This document shows positions 8,482-17,109 of a stretch of 64,000 nucleotides of DNA, piece by piece. The notes under the pieces were generated by a model, which was not told the DNA's origin, ran no database searches, and saw only the letters and a list, made by a program, of their open reading frames with translations. The stretch lies in NCBI GenBank assembly GCA_937922675.1, contig CALAJN010000009.1:186001-250000 (forward strand), read 5' to 3'. This DNA is from an uncultured Granulosicoccaceae bacterium (GTDB taxonomy: Bacteria > Pseudomonadota > Gammaproteobacteria > Granulosicoccales > Granulosicoccaceae). A program made the translations under genes and the position numbers. How positions within the stretch are numbered: position 1 is the stretch's first letter; each line of letters begins with the position of its first letter.

Positions 8482-9642
8482 TCAGGAAGTAAATACCGTC
8501 CACGAGCCACCCGCCGCTGACGACCTGACAACTGCATCCACAAAGGCGACCCCTGCAAGCCCATCCGCAGCACTCGGCACCAACTGTTCGCCGGTTGCGG
8601 CAGAACCATCGCGCCGCGCAATGATTGCCATGGCAGCTTCGGTGTAGAGGTTGGCAAACCCCTCGAGGTAACCCTCGGGATGACCTCCGGGAATGCGGCT
8701 TACCGCATTGGCGGCATCGCTTGCTCCTGCACCACTGCGCGTCAACAAACGCTTGGGTTCGCCCAAGGGAGTGTGCCACAGGTAGTTTGGATCCTCTTGC
8801 GCCCACTCAATACCGCCCTCACTGCCAAAGACACGCAAGCGCAGCGCATTCTCGTTGCCAACAGCGACTTGACTGCACCACAAAGCCCCTTTGGCACCGC
8901 CGGCATAACGCAGCAAGACGTGCGCGTTGTCATCGAGCTCACGCCCTTCAACAAAGGCATCGATATCAGCAAGCACCTCGGTACAGGAAAGCCCGGTTAC
9001 AAACCCTGCGAGGTTGAACGCATGCGTACCGATATCGCCAGTTGATCCACCCGCTCCGGATCGAGCGGGGTCTGTACGCCAACCCGCCTGCTTCTGACCG
9101 GTTTGCTCGAGTCGCGTTGACAGCCAGTCCTGAGCGTATTCGACCTGCACAACACGTAGCGTTCCGAGCGCACCAGAGGCGATCATGTCCCGCGCCTGTC
9201 TGATCATGGGGTAGCCCGTGTAGTTATGCGTCAGGAAAAACAAAGCATCGGCTTGATCCACCACCGCTTTCAGCGCGAGCGCATCATCCAGCGTCGAAGT
9301 CATCGGCTTGTCGCAAATGACGTGGATACCCCGTGACAAGAAGGCCTCGGCCGCGGCACGGTGTACATGATTGGGTGTAACGATACTGACCGCCTCTATT
9401 CCGTCTTCACGCGCCGCTTCTGCCTCAGCCATCTGCTCAAAGGTGTCATAGGCACGGTCACTGGCAACCCCGAGATCCGCTGCCGACTCACGCGAGCGTT
9501 CAGCGGTAGACGAAAAGGCCCCGGCGACCAGTTCGTAGTGATCATCAATGCGTGATGCGATACGGTGAACACCGCCAATGAATGCATCTCGACCACCACC
9601 GACCATGCCAAGGCGGATGCGCTCTGATCGAAGCTGCGTCAT
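8482..9642 (-). CDS. Gfo/Idh/MocA family NAD(P)-dependent oxidoreductase
   Basis: The protein has 386 residues. The N-terminal Rossmann motif is GMVGGGRDAFIGGVHR. The family signature CDKPM (near 123) carries the conserved lysine, and GDIGTHAFNLAGF holds the conserved Asp and His of the active site. Members oxidise or epimerise hydroxyl groups of sugars, inositols and their derivatives. The start ATG overlaps the stop of the upstream isomerase-like gene by ATGA, so the two are translationally coupled. Together with the importer it suggests a pathway for a specific sugar or cyclitol. The substrate is unknown. Confidence 0.9.
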   Translation of the reverse strand: MTQLRSERIRLGMVGGGRDAFIGGVHRIASRIDDHYELVAGAFSSTAERSRESAADLGVASDRAYDTFEQMAEAEAAREDGIEAVSIVTPNHVHRAAAEAFLSRGIHVICDKPMTSTLDDALALKAVVDQADALFFLTHNYTGYPMIRQARDMIASGALGTLRVVQVEYAQDWLSTRLEQTGQKQAGWRTDPARSGAGGSTGDIGTHAFNLAGFVTGLSCTEVLADIDAFVEGRELDDNAHVLLRYAGGAKGALWCSQVAVGNENALRLRVFGSEGGIEWAQEDPNYLWHTPLGEPKRLLTRSGAGASDAANAVSRIPGGHPEGYLEGFANLYTEAAMAIIARRDGSAATGEQLVPSAADGLAGVAFVDAVVRSSAAGGSWTVFTS

Positions 9643-10697
9643 GACGTGATTCCCAGCATGGCGCGGTTGGCTGCAACGTCAGTCCCGCCATCAGCGAAGT
9701 CATCAAAGGCGCGCTCGGTGACGCGAATGATGTGATCGCGCACAAAAGCTGCACCTTCGCGAGCGCCATCTTCAGGGTGTTTCAGACAGCACTCCCATTC
9801 GACCACAGCCCAGCCATCAAAATCGTTGGCAGCCATTTTCGAAAAGATGGACGCAAAATCCACGTCGCCATCACCGAGACTGCGAAACCGCCCCGCCCTG
9901 TCTACCCACTTCTGAAAACCACCGTACACACCCTGACGCCCAGTCGGGTTGAACTCGGCATCCTTGACATGGAACATACGGATTCGATCCTTGTAGATGT
10001 CGATGTTGTCGAGATAGTCGAGGCATTGCAGTACATAGTGCGAGGGGTCGTAGAGCATGTTGCAGCGTGGGTGGTTATCCACCCGCTCAAGAAACATCTC
10101 GAAGGTGATGCCATCGTGCAAGTCCTCACCCGGATGAATCTCATAGCAGACATCCACGCCGCAACTGTCAGCGTGATCCAGAATGGGTCGCCAGCGCTTT
10201 GCCAGCTCGTCAAATGCCGTTTCCACCAATCCGGGAGCACGTTGCGGCCATGGGTAGATGTACGGCCAGGCTAGAGCGCCCGAGAACGTGGCGTGAGCAC
10301 CTATCCCCATGTGTTTGGATGCCGACAGGGCCTTTTTCACCTGTTCGACCGCCCAGGCTTGCCGCGCTTTGGGATTATCGCGCACCTCAGTTGCCGCAAA
10401 ACCATCAAAGCCTGCATCAAACGCCGGGTGCACGGCCACCAGCTGCCCTTGCAAGTGGGTGGAGAGCTCGGTGACCTCGACGCCATTACTGCGGGCCACG
10501 CCGAGGATCTCATCACAATAATCCTTAGACTCTGCCGCCTTGTCCAGATCAAACAAGCGCCCGTCCCAGCTCGGCAGCTGAACGCCTGCATAGCCGCAGT
10601 CGGCCGCCCAGGCAGTGATCCCGTCCCAGCTGTTGAACGGCGCTTCGTCTCCGGCAAATTGCGCAAGAAACAGCGCTGGCCCTTTCATCGTCTTCAT
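9639..10697 (-). CDS. Sugar phosphate isomerase/epimerase family TIM-barrel protein
   Basis: This 352-residue protein of the AP-endonuclease-2-like TIM-barrel fold starts at ATG 10697; an ATG three codons later is an alternative. Putative metal-binding residues are seen in YEIHPGED, MLYDPSHY, MFHVKDAE and VVEWE, spaced as in IolE/xylose-isomerase-like enzymes. It is the first gene of the minus-strand cluster and is coupled to the MocA-type dehydrogenase. That pairing is common in inositol and rare-sugar catabolism, where the dehydrogenase makes a keto-sugar and the barrel isomerises or dehydrates it. The exact reaction cannot be read from the sequence. Confidence 0.88.
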   Translation of the reverse strand: MKTMKGPALFLAQFAGDEAPFNSWDGITAWAADCGYAGVQLPSWDGRLFDLDKAAESKDYCDEILGVARSNGVEVTELSTHLQGQLVAVHPAFDAGFDGFAATEVRDNPKARQAWAVEQVKKALSASKHMGIGAHATFSGALAWPYIYPWPQRAPGLVETAFDELAKRWRPILDHADSCGVDVCYEIHPGEDLHDGITFEMFLERVDNHPRCNMLYDPSHYVLQCLDYLDNIDIYKDRIRMFHVKDAEFNPTGRQGVYGGFQKWVDRAGRFRSLGDGDVDFASIFSKMAANDFDGWAVVEWECCLKHPEDGAREGAAFVRDHIIRVTERAFDDFADGGTDVAANRAMLGITS

Positions 10698-11146
10698 AGG
10701 TATGTGTCTGTGTGAGCAACACTGCCTATTGAATCGTCACGCGCCTGACAATGCAAGCCGTCCGGGATCAGGCCCGAAGAACATGGGTCAAAGCCTCAGC
10801 TCGTGCGCTAACTTGACCTCTGGTTTGCGCGTTGGACCAAGCCGACTCGCTCACGCATGCACTTCAGCGAGATGCCCACTCTTGATCCACAAGCTTGCGC
10901 CCGACTCTCCTGCTATAGCCGAGAGGTATGAGCCGGCCGGTGTGCGCAACCAGGAATGGCGCGTGACGTTCATATCTGCGATGAGTAACGGCTCGGCTCA
11001 AACCCTTTCAATTAACGTCCACGTTGACAAAGCGCCTCCGAGCAGGAAGTACCTTTGGCTGCCAAGGCGTCACCGATTGGACGTGGGGCAACAATGCAGG
11101 TGCCTGCAGCAGAGGCACCTGCATGTCAACGATCGAACAATCCTCG
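10698..11146. other. Intergenic region, no gene recognised
   Basis: About 450 bp between two minus-strand genes. It should hold the promoter of the sugar cluster at the left end and the transcription end of the CHRD/spondin lipoprotein at the right end. A plus-strand open frame crosses it, but it has no recognisable domain and runs antisense into both flanking genes. The only clear structure is the hairpin at 11094-11124. Confidence 0.6.
11094..11124 (-). terminator. Strong hairpin downstream of the CHRD/spondin lipoprotein gene
   Basis: ATGCAGGTGCC (11094-11104) and GGCACCTGCAT (11114-11124) form a perfect 11-bp stem with a 9-base loop, 23 bp past the stop of the minus-strand gene. There is no good T-run on the minus strand (TTGTTG only), so it may be a weak terminator or a 3'-end stabiliser. 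Confidence 0.55.
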
Positions 11147-12316
11147 TCAAGGCTGAGGCGTAATGGTGACTCGCAGTACTCTTTCATTCAGGCTAACTGA
11201 CTGACCACGCCCATCGATGCTGCCAACACGGGTGTCCGGATCAATATCACCGGTATTGGGTGCCGCCTGGCGTTGTACCTGATTAGCGCCTGTGCCCGGT
11301 TCTTCGTCAGCTTCGGTACCCGAATCCCAGATAGCAATGTCGCTTGCCACGACTTCTCCAGACACCGGCTGCCCACCGACAAACAGATCGAGGCTATTGT
11401 CTGCATCGGTAGCTGTGTAGAACCAGTCGTTAGACGGAATGAACATGGTTACAAAATCAAACTTGTCACCATCAACACCCTGGATAGTGAACTCATAGGC
11501 TCCACCGGGACCGATGGGACCTGGCTCATCGGCACCAACAGGTGTCGAAAAGGGAGCAGCACCGGGGACAGCCGCTGGGTAGGGCTCGTTGTTACCGTCT
11601 TCAGCGACAGCTTCAAGACCGGCATTTGCCGCGTCTCTGGGTAGCAACAATGGACTATCGACCTCGTTACGATGAACAATGTAGGCACCTGGTGACAAAG
11701 GAACTGGCTGCGTTGTGCCTGTGGAAGCAACATTCAGTGTGTTTTCAGTTGAAATGTTCTCCAGACGAACCAGAAAACGTGTCGCGTTACCCGCATCAAT
11801 CTGCCCACGTATTTCACCAGCAGCATTCGCTGCAGTGTGCACATTGAAGTAGAGCTCTCCGCGATTGAAGGCACCGATCTCCTCCTCGGTCAGCGCTCTT
11901 GCATCAGAAGGCACTGTCCAGGTCGACCCACCATCATCGGTCGTCAAACCGATCAGTACCGGACCTGTTGATCCGGCAAACCCACGGTGAATATGCGCCA
12001 TTGCTGCGGGGCCGCTCAGGTTACTGACACCCAGCGTTGCCGTTACCACTCCGTTTTCATCGACCTGTACTTCAGCGGACCCACTCGCTCCTGCAGGGAC
12101 ACCAACTGGCGCCGGGATTTCCTGCGATGCATCAAGCAACACCGAGACGGCTTGCCCTGCCCCACCCTCGTCTACATTCTCCTCGTTGTCGACACCATTG
12201 TCGATTAGCGCATCGTCGTCATCATCATCACTACTACAAGCACCGATCACGACGGCAGCAGATAAAGCGATTGCATACTTGAGCTTTCTTGATTGAAAGC
12301 GGCTCTTCATTGACAT
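11147..12316 (-). CDS. Lipoprotein with CHRD and Spondin_N domains
   Basis: The protein has 389 residues with a lipoprotein signal (AAVVIGAC, Cys27) followed by a run of six Asp, a flexible acidic linker. Residues ~55-173 form a CHRD domain (AHIHRG and GELYFNVHTAANAAGEIRGQI). Residues ~178-388 form a Spondin_N domain (RFLVRLENIST, SPGAYIVHRNE, DFVTMFIPSNDWFYTA, DIAIWDSGTEADEEPGTG), a fold that binds calcium in eukaryotic spondins. It is probably anchored in the outer membrane. ATG 12316 follows AAAGGA. It lies downstream of an ECF sigma/anti-sigma pair on the same strand and is a plausible regulon member. Function unknown; adhesion or surface protection are guesses. Confidence 0.85.
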   Translation of the reverse strand: MSMKSRFQSRKLKYAIALSAAVVIGACSSDDDDDDALIDNGVDNEENVDEGGAGQAVSVLLDASQEIPAPVGVPAGASGSAEVQVDENGVVTATLGVSNLSGPAAMAHIHRGFAGSTGPVLIGLTTDDGGSTWTVPSDARALTEEEIGAFNRGELYFNVHTAANAAGEIRGQIDAGNATRFLVRLENISTENTLNVASTGTTQPVPLSPGAYIVHRNEVDSPLLLPRDAANAGLEAVAEDGNNEPYPAAVPGAAPFSTPVGADEPGPIGPGGAYEFTIQGVDGDKFDFVTMFIPSNDWFYTATDADNSLDLFVGGQPVSGEVVASDIAIWDSGTEADEEPGTGANQVQRQAAPNTGDIDPDTRVGSIDGRGQSVSLNERVLRVTITPQP

Positions 12317-12526
12317 GGCTATATTTTTCCTTTTTGTCGTGTTGTGATTAAATTAAGTGTGCTGGTTTAACTCGTTTACACACCGTTGGAAGGCAAATAA
12401 TAACATCGTGCGTTTCACGATCTTCAGGTTAAAAACACCTTGCCATCGAGATCTATTCCAAAATAAAAACACGGGATCGCGCAAAGTATTTAATGACGAT
12501 TTATTTATATCAATGCTGCGACCCGG
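12317..12526 (-). promoter_or_regulatory. AT-rich leader/promoter region of the CHRD/spondin lipoprotein gene
   Basis: The 210 bp are visibly richer in A/T than the surrounding genes and contain no gene. A small hairpin, ATCGTG/CACGAT around CGTTT, lies at 12405-12421. The length and composition suggest a regulated promoter with its own leader rather than simple read-through from the anti-sigma gene. I could not find a convincing ECF -35/-10 pair shared with the region upstream of the sigma gene. Confidence 0.4.
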
Positions 12527-12901
12527 CTATGCCTCGAGGAATGCTCTTCGAGCTCCGTCATAAAGGGCCTGTATGTTCTTGGCAAACTCTTCTGTGACGA
12601 TAAAAAGGCGCTGATTGCCTTCGATCCAGCTTGATGCAACGTTCAAATCGCCATGAATCGCCGAGGCGCCAGAGAGCTCGGCGCATGCGAGATTCTCTAC
12701 ATCAATCCGCAACTTTTCAGGTAGTGGCGAAAGAGCCTTGTTCTCGAACGCAGTCTTGTACGGCAGATGTGACGCATCAAGCGCCGCTAGAGTTTCGGCC
12801 AGGTCGGCATCGTGTGCTGCGGAATCGACAGGATACGCCTTGCGCTCGTCGCTCAGGCGATTGTCTGCGTATAGGACAAGAACATCATTGGTGATAGTCA
12901 T
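12527..12901 (-). CDS. Putative anti-sigma factor (soluble, no zinc-finger HxxxCxxC seen)
   Basis: This 124-residue protein starts with ATG overlapping the sigma gene stop by ATGA. The N-terminus DVLVLYADNRLSDE resembles the opening helix of anti-sigma domains (L-x-x-Y-x-D-x-x-L). ASHLPYKTAFENKALSPLPEKLR matches the 'LPY..AF...PLP..LR' segment common in these regulators. No membrane helix is seen, so it would act in the cytoplasm, unlike most ECF partners. The coupling to the sigma gene is the main support. A frameshifted relative lies about 1 kb upstream at 13569-14062. Confidence 0.7.
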   Translation of the reverse strand: MTITNDVLVLYADNRLSDERKAYPVDSAAHDADLAETLAALDASHLPYKTAFENKALSPLPEKLRIDVENLACAELSGASAIHGDLNVASSWIEGNQRLFIVTEEFAKNIQALYDGARRAFLEA

Positions 12902-13476
12902 ACTACATACTCGACTCTTGTCACTTTGGATGTTTGACTCGTGCGCTCACTTTCAAACTGGAACTTTCCGATAGCAACGCGAGCTCTGGCAAGACGACTC
13001 ATCACTGTGCCGATGGGTATGTGCAAAATATCAGCCGCTTCCTGATACGTACACTCCTCCACCAGCACAAGCTCTACGACCATTCGTTGCGCCTCCGGCA
13101 GCCGTTCCACGGCGCCGAACACCTGATCTAGAAAAACCTGTGTTTCTGCAATATCGGATGACTCTTCCGCATCTAGCGAGAAGACCTTACCCGACGCCGA
13201 CTCCGTCGTTGTGCAGGTCGTATCGAGCGAATCGCGAGCTCTGATCTTACGTGACCGCAGCTCGTTGAGCCAGATTCGATGTTGTATCTGAAATAACCAG
13301 CTGCAAAACTTTCCCTGAGCCGAGTACTTGTGCCGCTGCTCCAGTGCCCGCACGCAGGTGCGCTGTACCAGGTCTGCAGCATCGTCGGAGTTAGCCGTAA
13401 GGCGCAACCCAAATCGCCACAACGCGTCAAGCTCAGACTCCAGCGACAGAGCTACATCGTGAGTCGAGATGCTCAC
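12898..13476 (-). CDS. RNA polymerase sigma factor, ECF subfamily
   Basis: The protein has 192 residues with a GTG start at 13476. Region 2 is visible as DAADLVQRTCVRALEQRH followed by GKFCSWLFQIQHRIWLNELRSR. Region 4 is AVERLPEAQRMVVELVLVEECTYQEAADILHIPIGTVMSRLARAR, a helix-turn-helix with the typical 'PIGTVMSRLARAR' end. The linker is short, as in the ECF group. It directs RNA polymerase to stress- or envelope-type promoters and should be held by the coupled anti-sigma factor. The downstream CHRD/Spondin lipoprotein is the likely local target, by inference. Confidence 0.92.
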   Translation of the reverse strand: MSISTHDVALSLESELDALWRFGLRLTANSDDAADLVQRTCVRALEQRHKYSAQGKFCSWLFQIQHRIWLNELRSRKIRARDSLDTTCTTTESASGKVFSLDAEESSDIAETQVFLDQVFGAVERLPEAQRMVVELVLVEECTYQEAADILHIPIGTVMSRLARARVAIGKFQFESERTSQTSKVTRVEYVV

Positions 13477-13568
13477 AATACTTGGGGACCTGAATCCCGA
13501 CGCCTCACTGCTGAAAAAATATCACCAGACAGATAAACGTTCGCTCTGACAAATCGCATGTACAAAAC

Positions 13569-14062
13569 TCAAGACCGCCCGTGTTCAGGCACAACATGGA
13601 CTTGAAATTTATGCAGGAGTTCCACACTCTCGTCAGCAAGTAACCTGTAATGCTGATTGTCGACAATCCAGTCTGCGGCAGTGAGCGTTGAGCAAGGCTC
13701 TATCAGAACGCTGCACTGCAGCTCACCCTCGGCTGACATGGAGTAGAGCGACAGGGGCAAATGATCTTCTATCGGGGAACCCACCGGTAGTCCTGCTCAG
13801 CTGACGTATCGAGCTCGCCCGTCACATTTGACCAGTTGCGAACCTTTGCACGCAGTGTTGCAGGAACTTCCGGCAAGGGCTGATGATCGAATACTGTCTT
13901 GAACGGCAATCGTGATCCCTCCATGGCTGCCAATGCGTCCGAGAGTGAGTCGTTAAGGTATCCATTGGCAGGTTCAGCAAGGCGAAAAAGCCTGCAAGCA
14001 GCGCATGGCAGCTTCAGCCAAGTGACAGCGGCATCATTGGCAACACGGCATACAACAGGCAA
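13569..14062 (-). pseudogene. Frameshifted relative of the anti-sigma gene
   Basis: Two minus-strand frames overlap here (97 codons from TTG 14062, 71 codons from GTG 13784). The first contains LAAMEGSRLPFKTVFDHQPLPEVPATLR, which matches LAALDASHLPYKTAFENKALSPLPEKLR of the intact anti-sigma protein at 12527-12901. The second contains AADWIVDNQHYRLLADE, which parallels ASSWIEGNQRLFIVTEE of the same protein. The order matches across the frame change near 13770-13784, so a single ancestral anti-sigma-like gene has probably been split by an indel. No sigma partner remains beside it. A programmed frameshift is possible but I see no slippery site evidence. Confidence 0.6.
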
Positions 14063-14087
14063 GCCAAGCGCCTTGTCCTCGTCATTT

Positions 14088-14531
14088 CTATGCAGTGGTC
14101 CTGTGTGCTAATGACGTGACACCGGGCACAGCAAACTCTGCCGGCTCACTATCTACCGAACCAAGTGACTCCAATCTAACGACCGGGCTGACCAGACGCC
14201 AGGCGTCACCTGCAGGCTCGATGTGCAAGCGGTCACGACCATTCGCCGGCATAGTGTTTTGCAGACCGTTGTTGATGGCATGTTTGATCGACTCAATAGA
14301 GCCGCCGTGTAGCCATATATCATCCGTGAGATTCGGCGCACCGATCACAGGATTACCTGCCCCGTCTGCCCCATGACAGGCGGAGCAGACAGCAAAGCGC
14401 GCGCTACCCTGTTGGGCCAGGGTTGCATCATGATTGCTGTCAGACAAGGACATCACATAGTGGGCTACAGCCTGTACACCCGTATCACCACCAAGCGCTG
14501 CACCCAGATTAGCGGCTGGTCTGACCACCAA
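14088..14531 (-). pseudogene. Fragment of cbb3-type cytochrome oxidase subunit III (CcoP), C-terminal haem domain
   Basis: The frame reads GAALGGDTGVQAVAHYVMSLS followed by FAVCSACHGADGAGNPVIGAPNLTDDIWLHGGS and ends the similarity at NTMPAN. This is the end of the first and most of the second cytochrome c domain of CcoP, including one CxxCH haem site. The membrane anchor, the first haem motif and the last helix of the second domain are missing. The last ~50 codons are unrelated sequence I cannot assign. Its start (GTG 14531) lies inside the MFS gene end. No other cco genes are nearby, so it is most likely a rearranged remnant. Confidence 0.65.
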
Positions 14532-15726
14532 CTGATCTGCCCATCAACCAGATCAGCACCGCCATGATGCTGCCGACAATTACGGTCGACACCAGCATGC
14601 GTGACAGCGCTGACCATGCAAGGCTCTCTCCTACGTAGGCTGACAAGCCAAACATCACGATCGCAAATCCAAGTCTGCCTAACAGGCTCTGCAAGGAAAG
14701 CCACGTAGCTCGCTCGGATGCGTCGATTCGCGGAGCGATGGCTGCCATCAAGGGTGCATGTGTCATATTCATACCAAAATTGCGTACGAGCACCAGTATC
14801 AGCGCGACCGGATGTAACCAGATGGCGAGGCCGGCGGCGATTAGCAGTTGAATGACGTTTGCGAGTAGTAGCAAAGTCGGCAAACTTATCCGCTTGGCAA
14901 TGGCCAGTGACACCATGGCGCCGAGCATGCCGCCGAACATCGACAATCCCATGACAAAGCCGGACACGATCGGCGTACGATTACCTCCAGCAAGCCACTG
15001 CCCGAGTTGTGAGCCGCTTTCTCCAAGCAAGCGTAGCCATGGTTGATAGAACTCAAAAGGTACATGTGCGAGTGAGAATGCCAGCACGTACCACAGCATC
15101 AACCAAAGCAGTAGACTGTCGCTGAATCTCAGTGCGACTGCACGCACCTGACGCTTCAGCGTTACGGCATTGCTACGTTCAACAGAAGGCTCGGCAAAGC
15201 GCCATGCAAGCGTCAATGCAAGCACTGAGCTTGCTGCAGCGAGAACATAGGGTAGCCACAGCGCCATACTGCCCAGCAAACCACCCAGCACACACGAGGC
15301 ACTGGTACTGGCCAGCGATACGCTACGTGAACGAGCCTCTTCTCTTGCATAGGTATCTGTCTCGCCTGTTGCTGCTAGCGAGTCGTGCAAGAGCGCGGAA
15401 TCACTACCTGATTGAAATGCGATGCCAGCAGCCAGCAATACCTGACACAAGGCAAACGTCTCGAACGAGGAGGCGCCGGCAAAGCCTAGATATGCAAGCA
15501 TCAGACTGACTGAAGCGACGACCAGCGTAGGCCTGCGTCCCACCCTGTCTGAAATATAGCCTGACGGCACCTCCAGCAACACGACAGACAGGTAGTACAC
15601 AGCTGACAAGGTGATGGCCTCGTCAAAGCCGACTTGCGCGGAAAAATACAGAAAAAAGACGGGCAACCACGGCGAGAAGCTAGCCGCGGCAACAAACCAT
15701 GGGTAGCGACGCACGTTGGCGCGCAT
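14509..15726 (-). CDS. MFS transporter
   Basis: The 405-residue protein has about 12 hydrophobic helices. The loop after helix 2 carries the major-facilitator motif as SGYISDRVGRRP (about residues 55-66). The gene starts at ATG 15726 without a clear Shine-Dalgarno. It is an inner-membrane secondary transporter; the family spans efflux and uptake, and nothing here fixes the substrate. The 3' end overlaps the CcoP fragment by 23 bp, a junction that could mark an old rearrangement. Confidence 0.88.
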   Translation of the reverse strand: MRANVRRYPWFVAAASFSPWLPVFFLYFSAQVGFDEAITLSAVYYLSVVLLEVPSGYISDRVGRRPTLVVASVSLMLAYLGFAGASSFETFALCQVLLAAGIAFQSGSDSALLHDSLAATGETDTYAREEARSRSVSLASTSASCVLGGLLGSMALWLPYVLAAASSVLALTLAWRFAEPSVERSNAVTLKRQVRAVALRFSDSLLLWLMLWYVLAFSLAHVPFEFYQPWLRLLGESGSQLGQWLAGGNRTPIVSGFVMGLSMFGGMLGAMVSLAIAKRISLPTLLLLANVIQLLIAAGLAIWLHPVALILVLVRNFGMNMTHAPLMAAIAPRIDASERATWLSLQSLLGRLGFAIVMFGLSAYVGESLAWSALSRMLVSTVIVGSIMAVLIWLMGRSVGGQTSR

Positions 15727-15826
15727 GGACTCATTGATGCCCTCGGTGCTACCGCTGTTGCTGACGTTCAGTTCGAGAGACTCCAGGGGTTTTTACAGCG
15801 AAACATGAGCACTATCTCAACAGATA

Positions 15827-16972
15827 CTAACTCCACAGCGCCTCGGAGGCCATGGCGGCGCCCTCACTCAGACTCGCAAGTTTGGCCCATACAATGTCAG
15901 CATCCACGGCACCAAAACCCGCGAAGGTTGCAAAGCCACAGTCGGTGCCTGCGATGACGCGCTCCCGACCTACCAGATCCGCATAGCGCTGAATGCGGTC
16001 TGCGACGAGCTGGGGATGTTCGACAAAGTTGGTGGTTGAATCAATGACACCGGGTATCAGGATGTAGTCATCTGGAATATCGTGCTCCTGCCAGGCTCGC
16101 CACTCATGTGAATGACGTGGATTGGAGGTCTCGAACAACAACCCGCGAGGCTTGGCCTTGAGCACCACCGGAAGCACCTTGGCCAGCGCGATATCGCAAA
16201 TATGCGGCCCCTCATAGTTGCCCCAGCACACGTGCATACGTACACGGTCGCCGGGTACATTTCGCAAGGCATGGTTGAGCACTTCCACGTGCACCTCGGC
16301 TTGTCGGACAAACTCTTCATCAGACAGATCCGGGAACATCATATGCCGCCCCAGACCCAGATCCGGACTGTCCAGTTGCAGAATCAATCCGGAGGCCACA
16401 ATCGCCTCGTACTCATGCCGCATGGCCTCTGCAACATCCTCCAGATAATCCTGATGATTGGCATGGTATTGCGAAGGTTGAAACAAGGCGATGACGCCGG
16501 GCGTTGCCGAGTTCATGAAGCCCTCCTCAAAGCCGTGCTCCTGCATGGCCGCTTGCATCCAGCGAATGTCATCGTGCAACGGCTCGAGGTTTTTGACCTC
16601 GATCGGACCAACACACTGAGGTCGTCGGTAGGTCGGTGTACCACCACCCTTGGCCTGGCGCTCCAGAAAGCCCGGGAACTGCTTCAGATCTGCCGGGGCT
16701 CGTCGCGGACTGTCGCCCTCGAAGCCTGTCAGACGATCCTTGATGTAGGTGGCGTAGGATATCTTGCTCATCTCTCCATCCGAAGGCAAGGAGATACCAG
16801 CCTGCTTTTGTTTTGCAAGCGTGTCACCGACCGAACGCGATATGACGCTCTCAAACTCGACGCTGTCGATCTCCTTGCCCTGCTCCTGTGCAAAGACCAG
16901 ATCAGTTACGTCCTTGGGGCGCGGCAAGGATCCCACGTGCGTCGTGAGAATGGCATCGGTCGAAGTTTTCAT
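15827..16972 (-). CDS. MetE-like cobalamin-independent methionine synthase family protein
   Basis: The 381-residue protein corresponds to the catalytic C-terminal barrel of MetE without the N-terminal half, the 'core' or archaeal-type form (COG0620). It begins TTHVGSLPRP, typical of the family. Zinc ligands are likely His/Cys in RMHVCWGNYEG, Glu in LLFETSNPRHSHEW and Cys in AGTDCGFATF. Stand-alone forms transfer methyl groups to homocysteine or a related thiol from a donor other than folate polyglutamate, so the methyl donor is uncertain. It is transcribed as a single gene with its ATG at 16972; no riboswitch is evident upstream. Confidence 0.88.
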   Translation of the reverse strand: MKTSTDAILTTHVGSLPRPKDVTDLVFAQEQGKEIDSVEFESVISRSVGDTLAKQKQAGISLPSDGEMSKISYATYIKDRLTGFEGDSPRRAPADLKQFPGFLERQAKGGGTPTYRRPQCVGPIEVKNLEPLHDDIRWMQAAMQEHGFEEGFMNSATPGVIALFQPSQYHANHQDYLEDVAEAMRHEYEAIVASGLILQLDSPDLGLGRHMMFPDLSDEEFVRQAEVHVEVLNHALRNVPGDRVRMHVCWGNYEGPHICDIALAKVLPVVLKAKPRGLLFETSNPRHSHEWRAWQEHDIPDDYILIPGVIDSTTNFVEHPQLVADRIQRYADLVGRERVIAGTDCGFATFAGFGAVDADIVWAKLASLSEGAAMASEALWS

Positions 16973-17109
16973 GCAGGTTCCAAGTGATCACGATAGCGAT
17001 ATGCAAGGCCACAGCAGCCTGTGCCCGCCTTGAGGCCTGACCCCAAGATGAACTTGGCTGTGTACGCCCACATTACCTCATCGAATCCGAGCTGTGGTAC
17101 AGCGGGACA

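Noticed and set aside
10615-11163. Long plus-strand open frame crossing the gap at 10.7-11.1 kb
   Set aside because: It overlaps two well-supported minus-strand genes, has no domain or signal peptide I can see, and no ribosome-binding site at its start.
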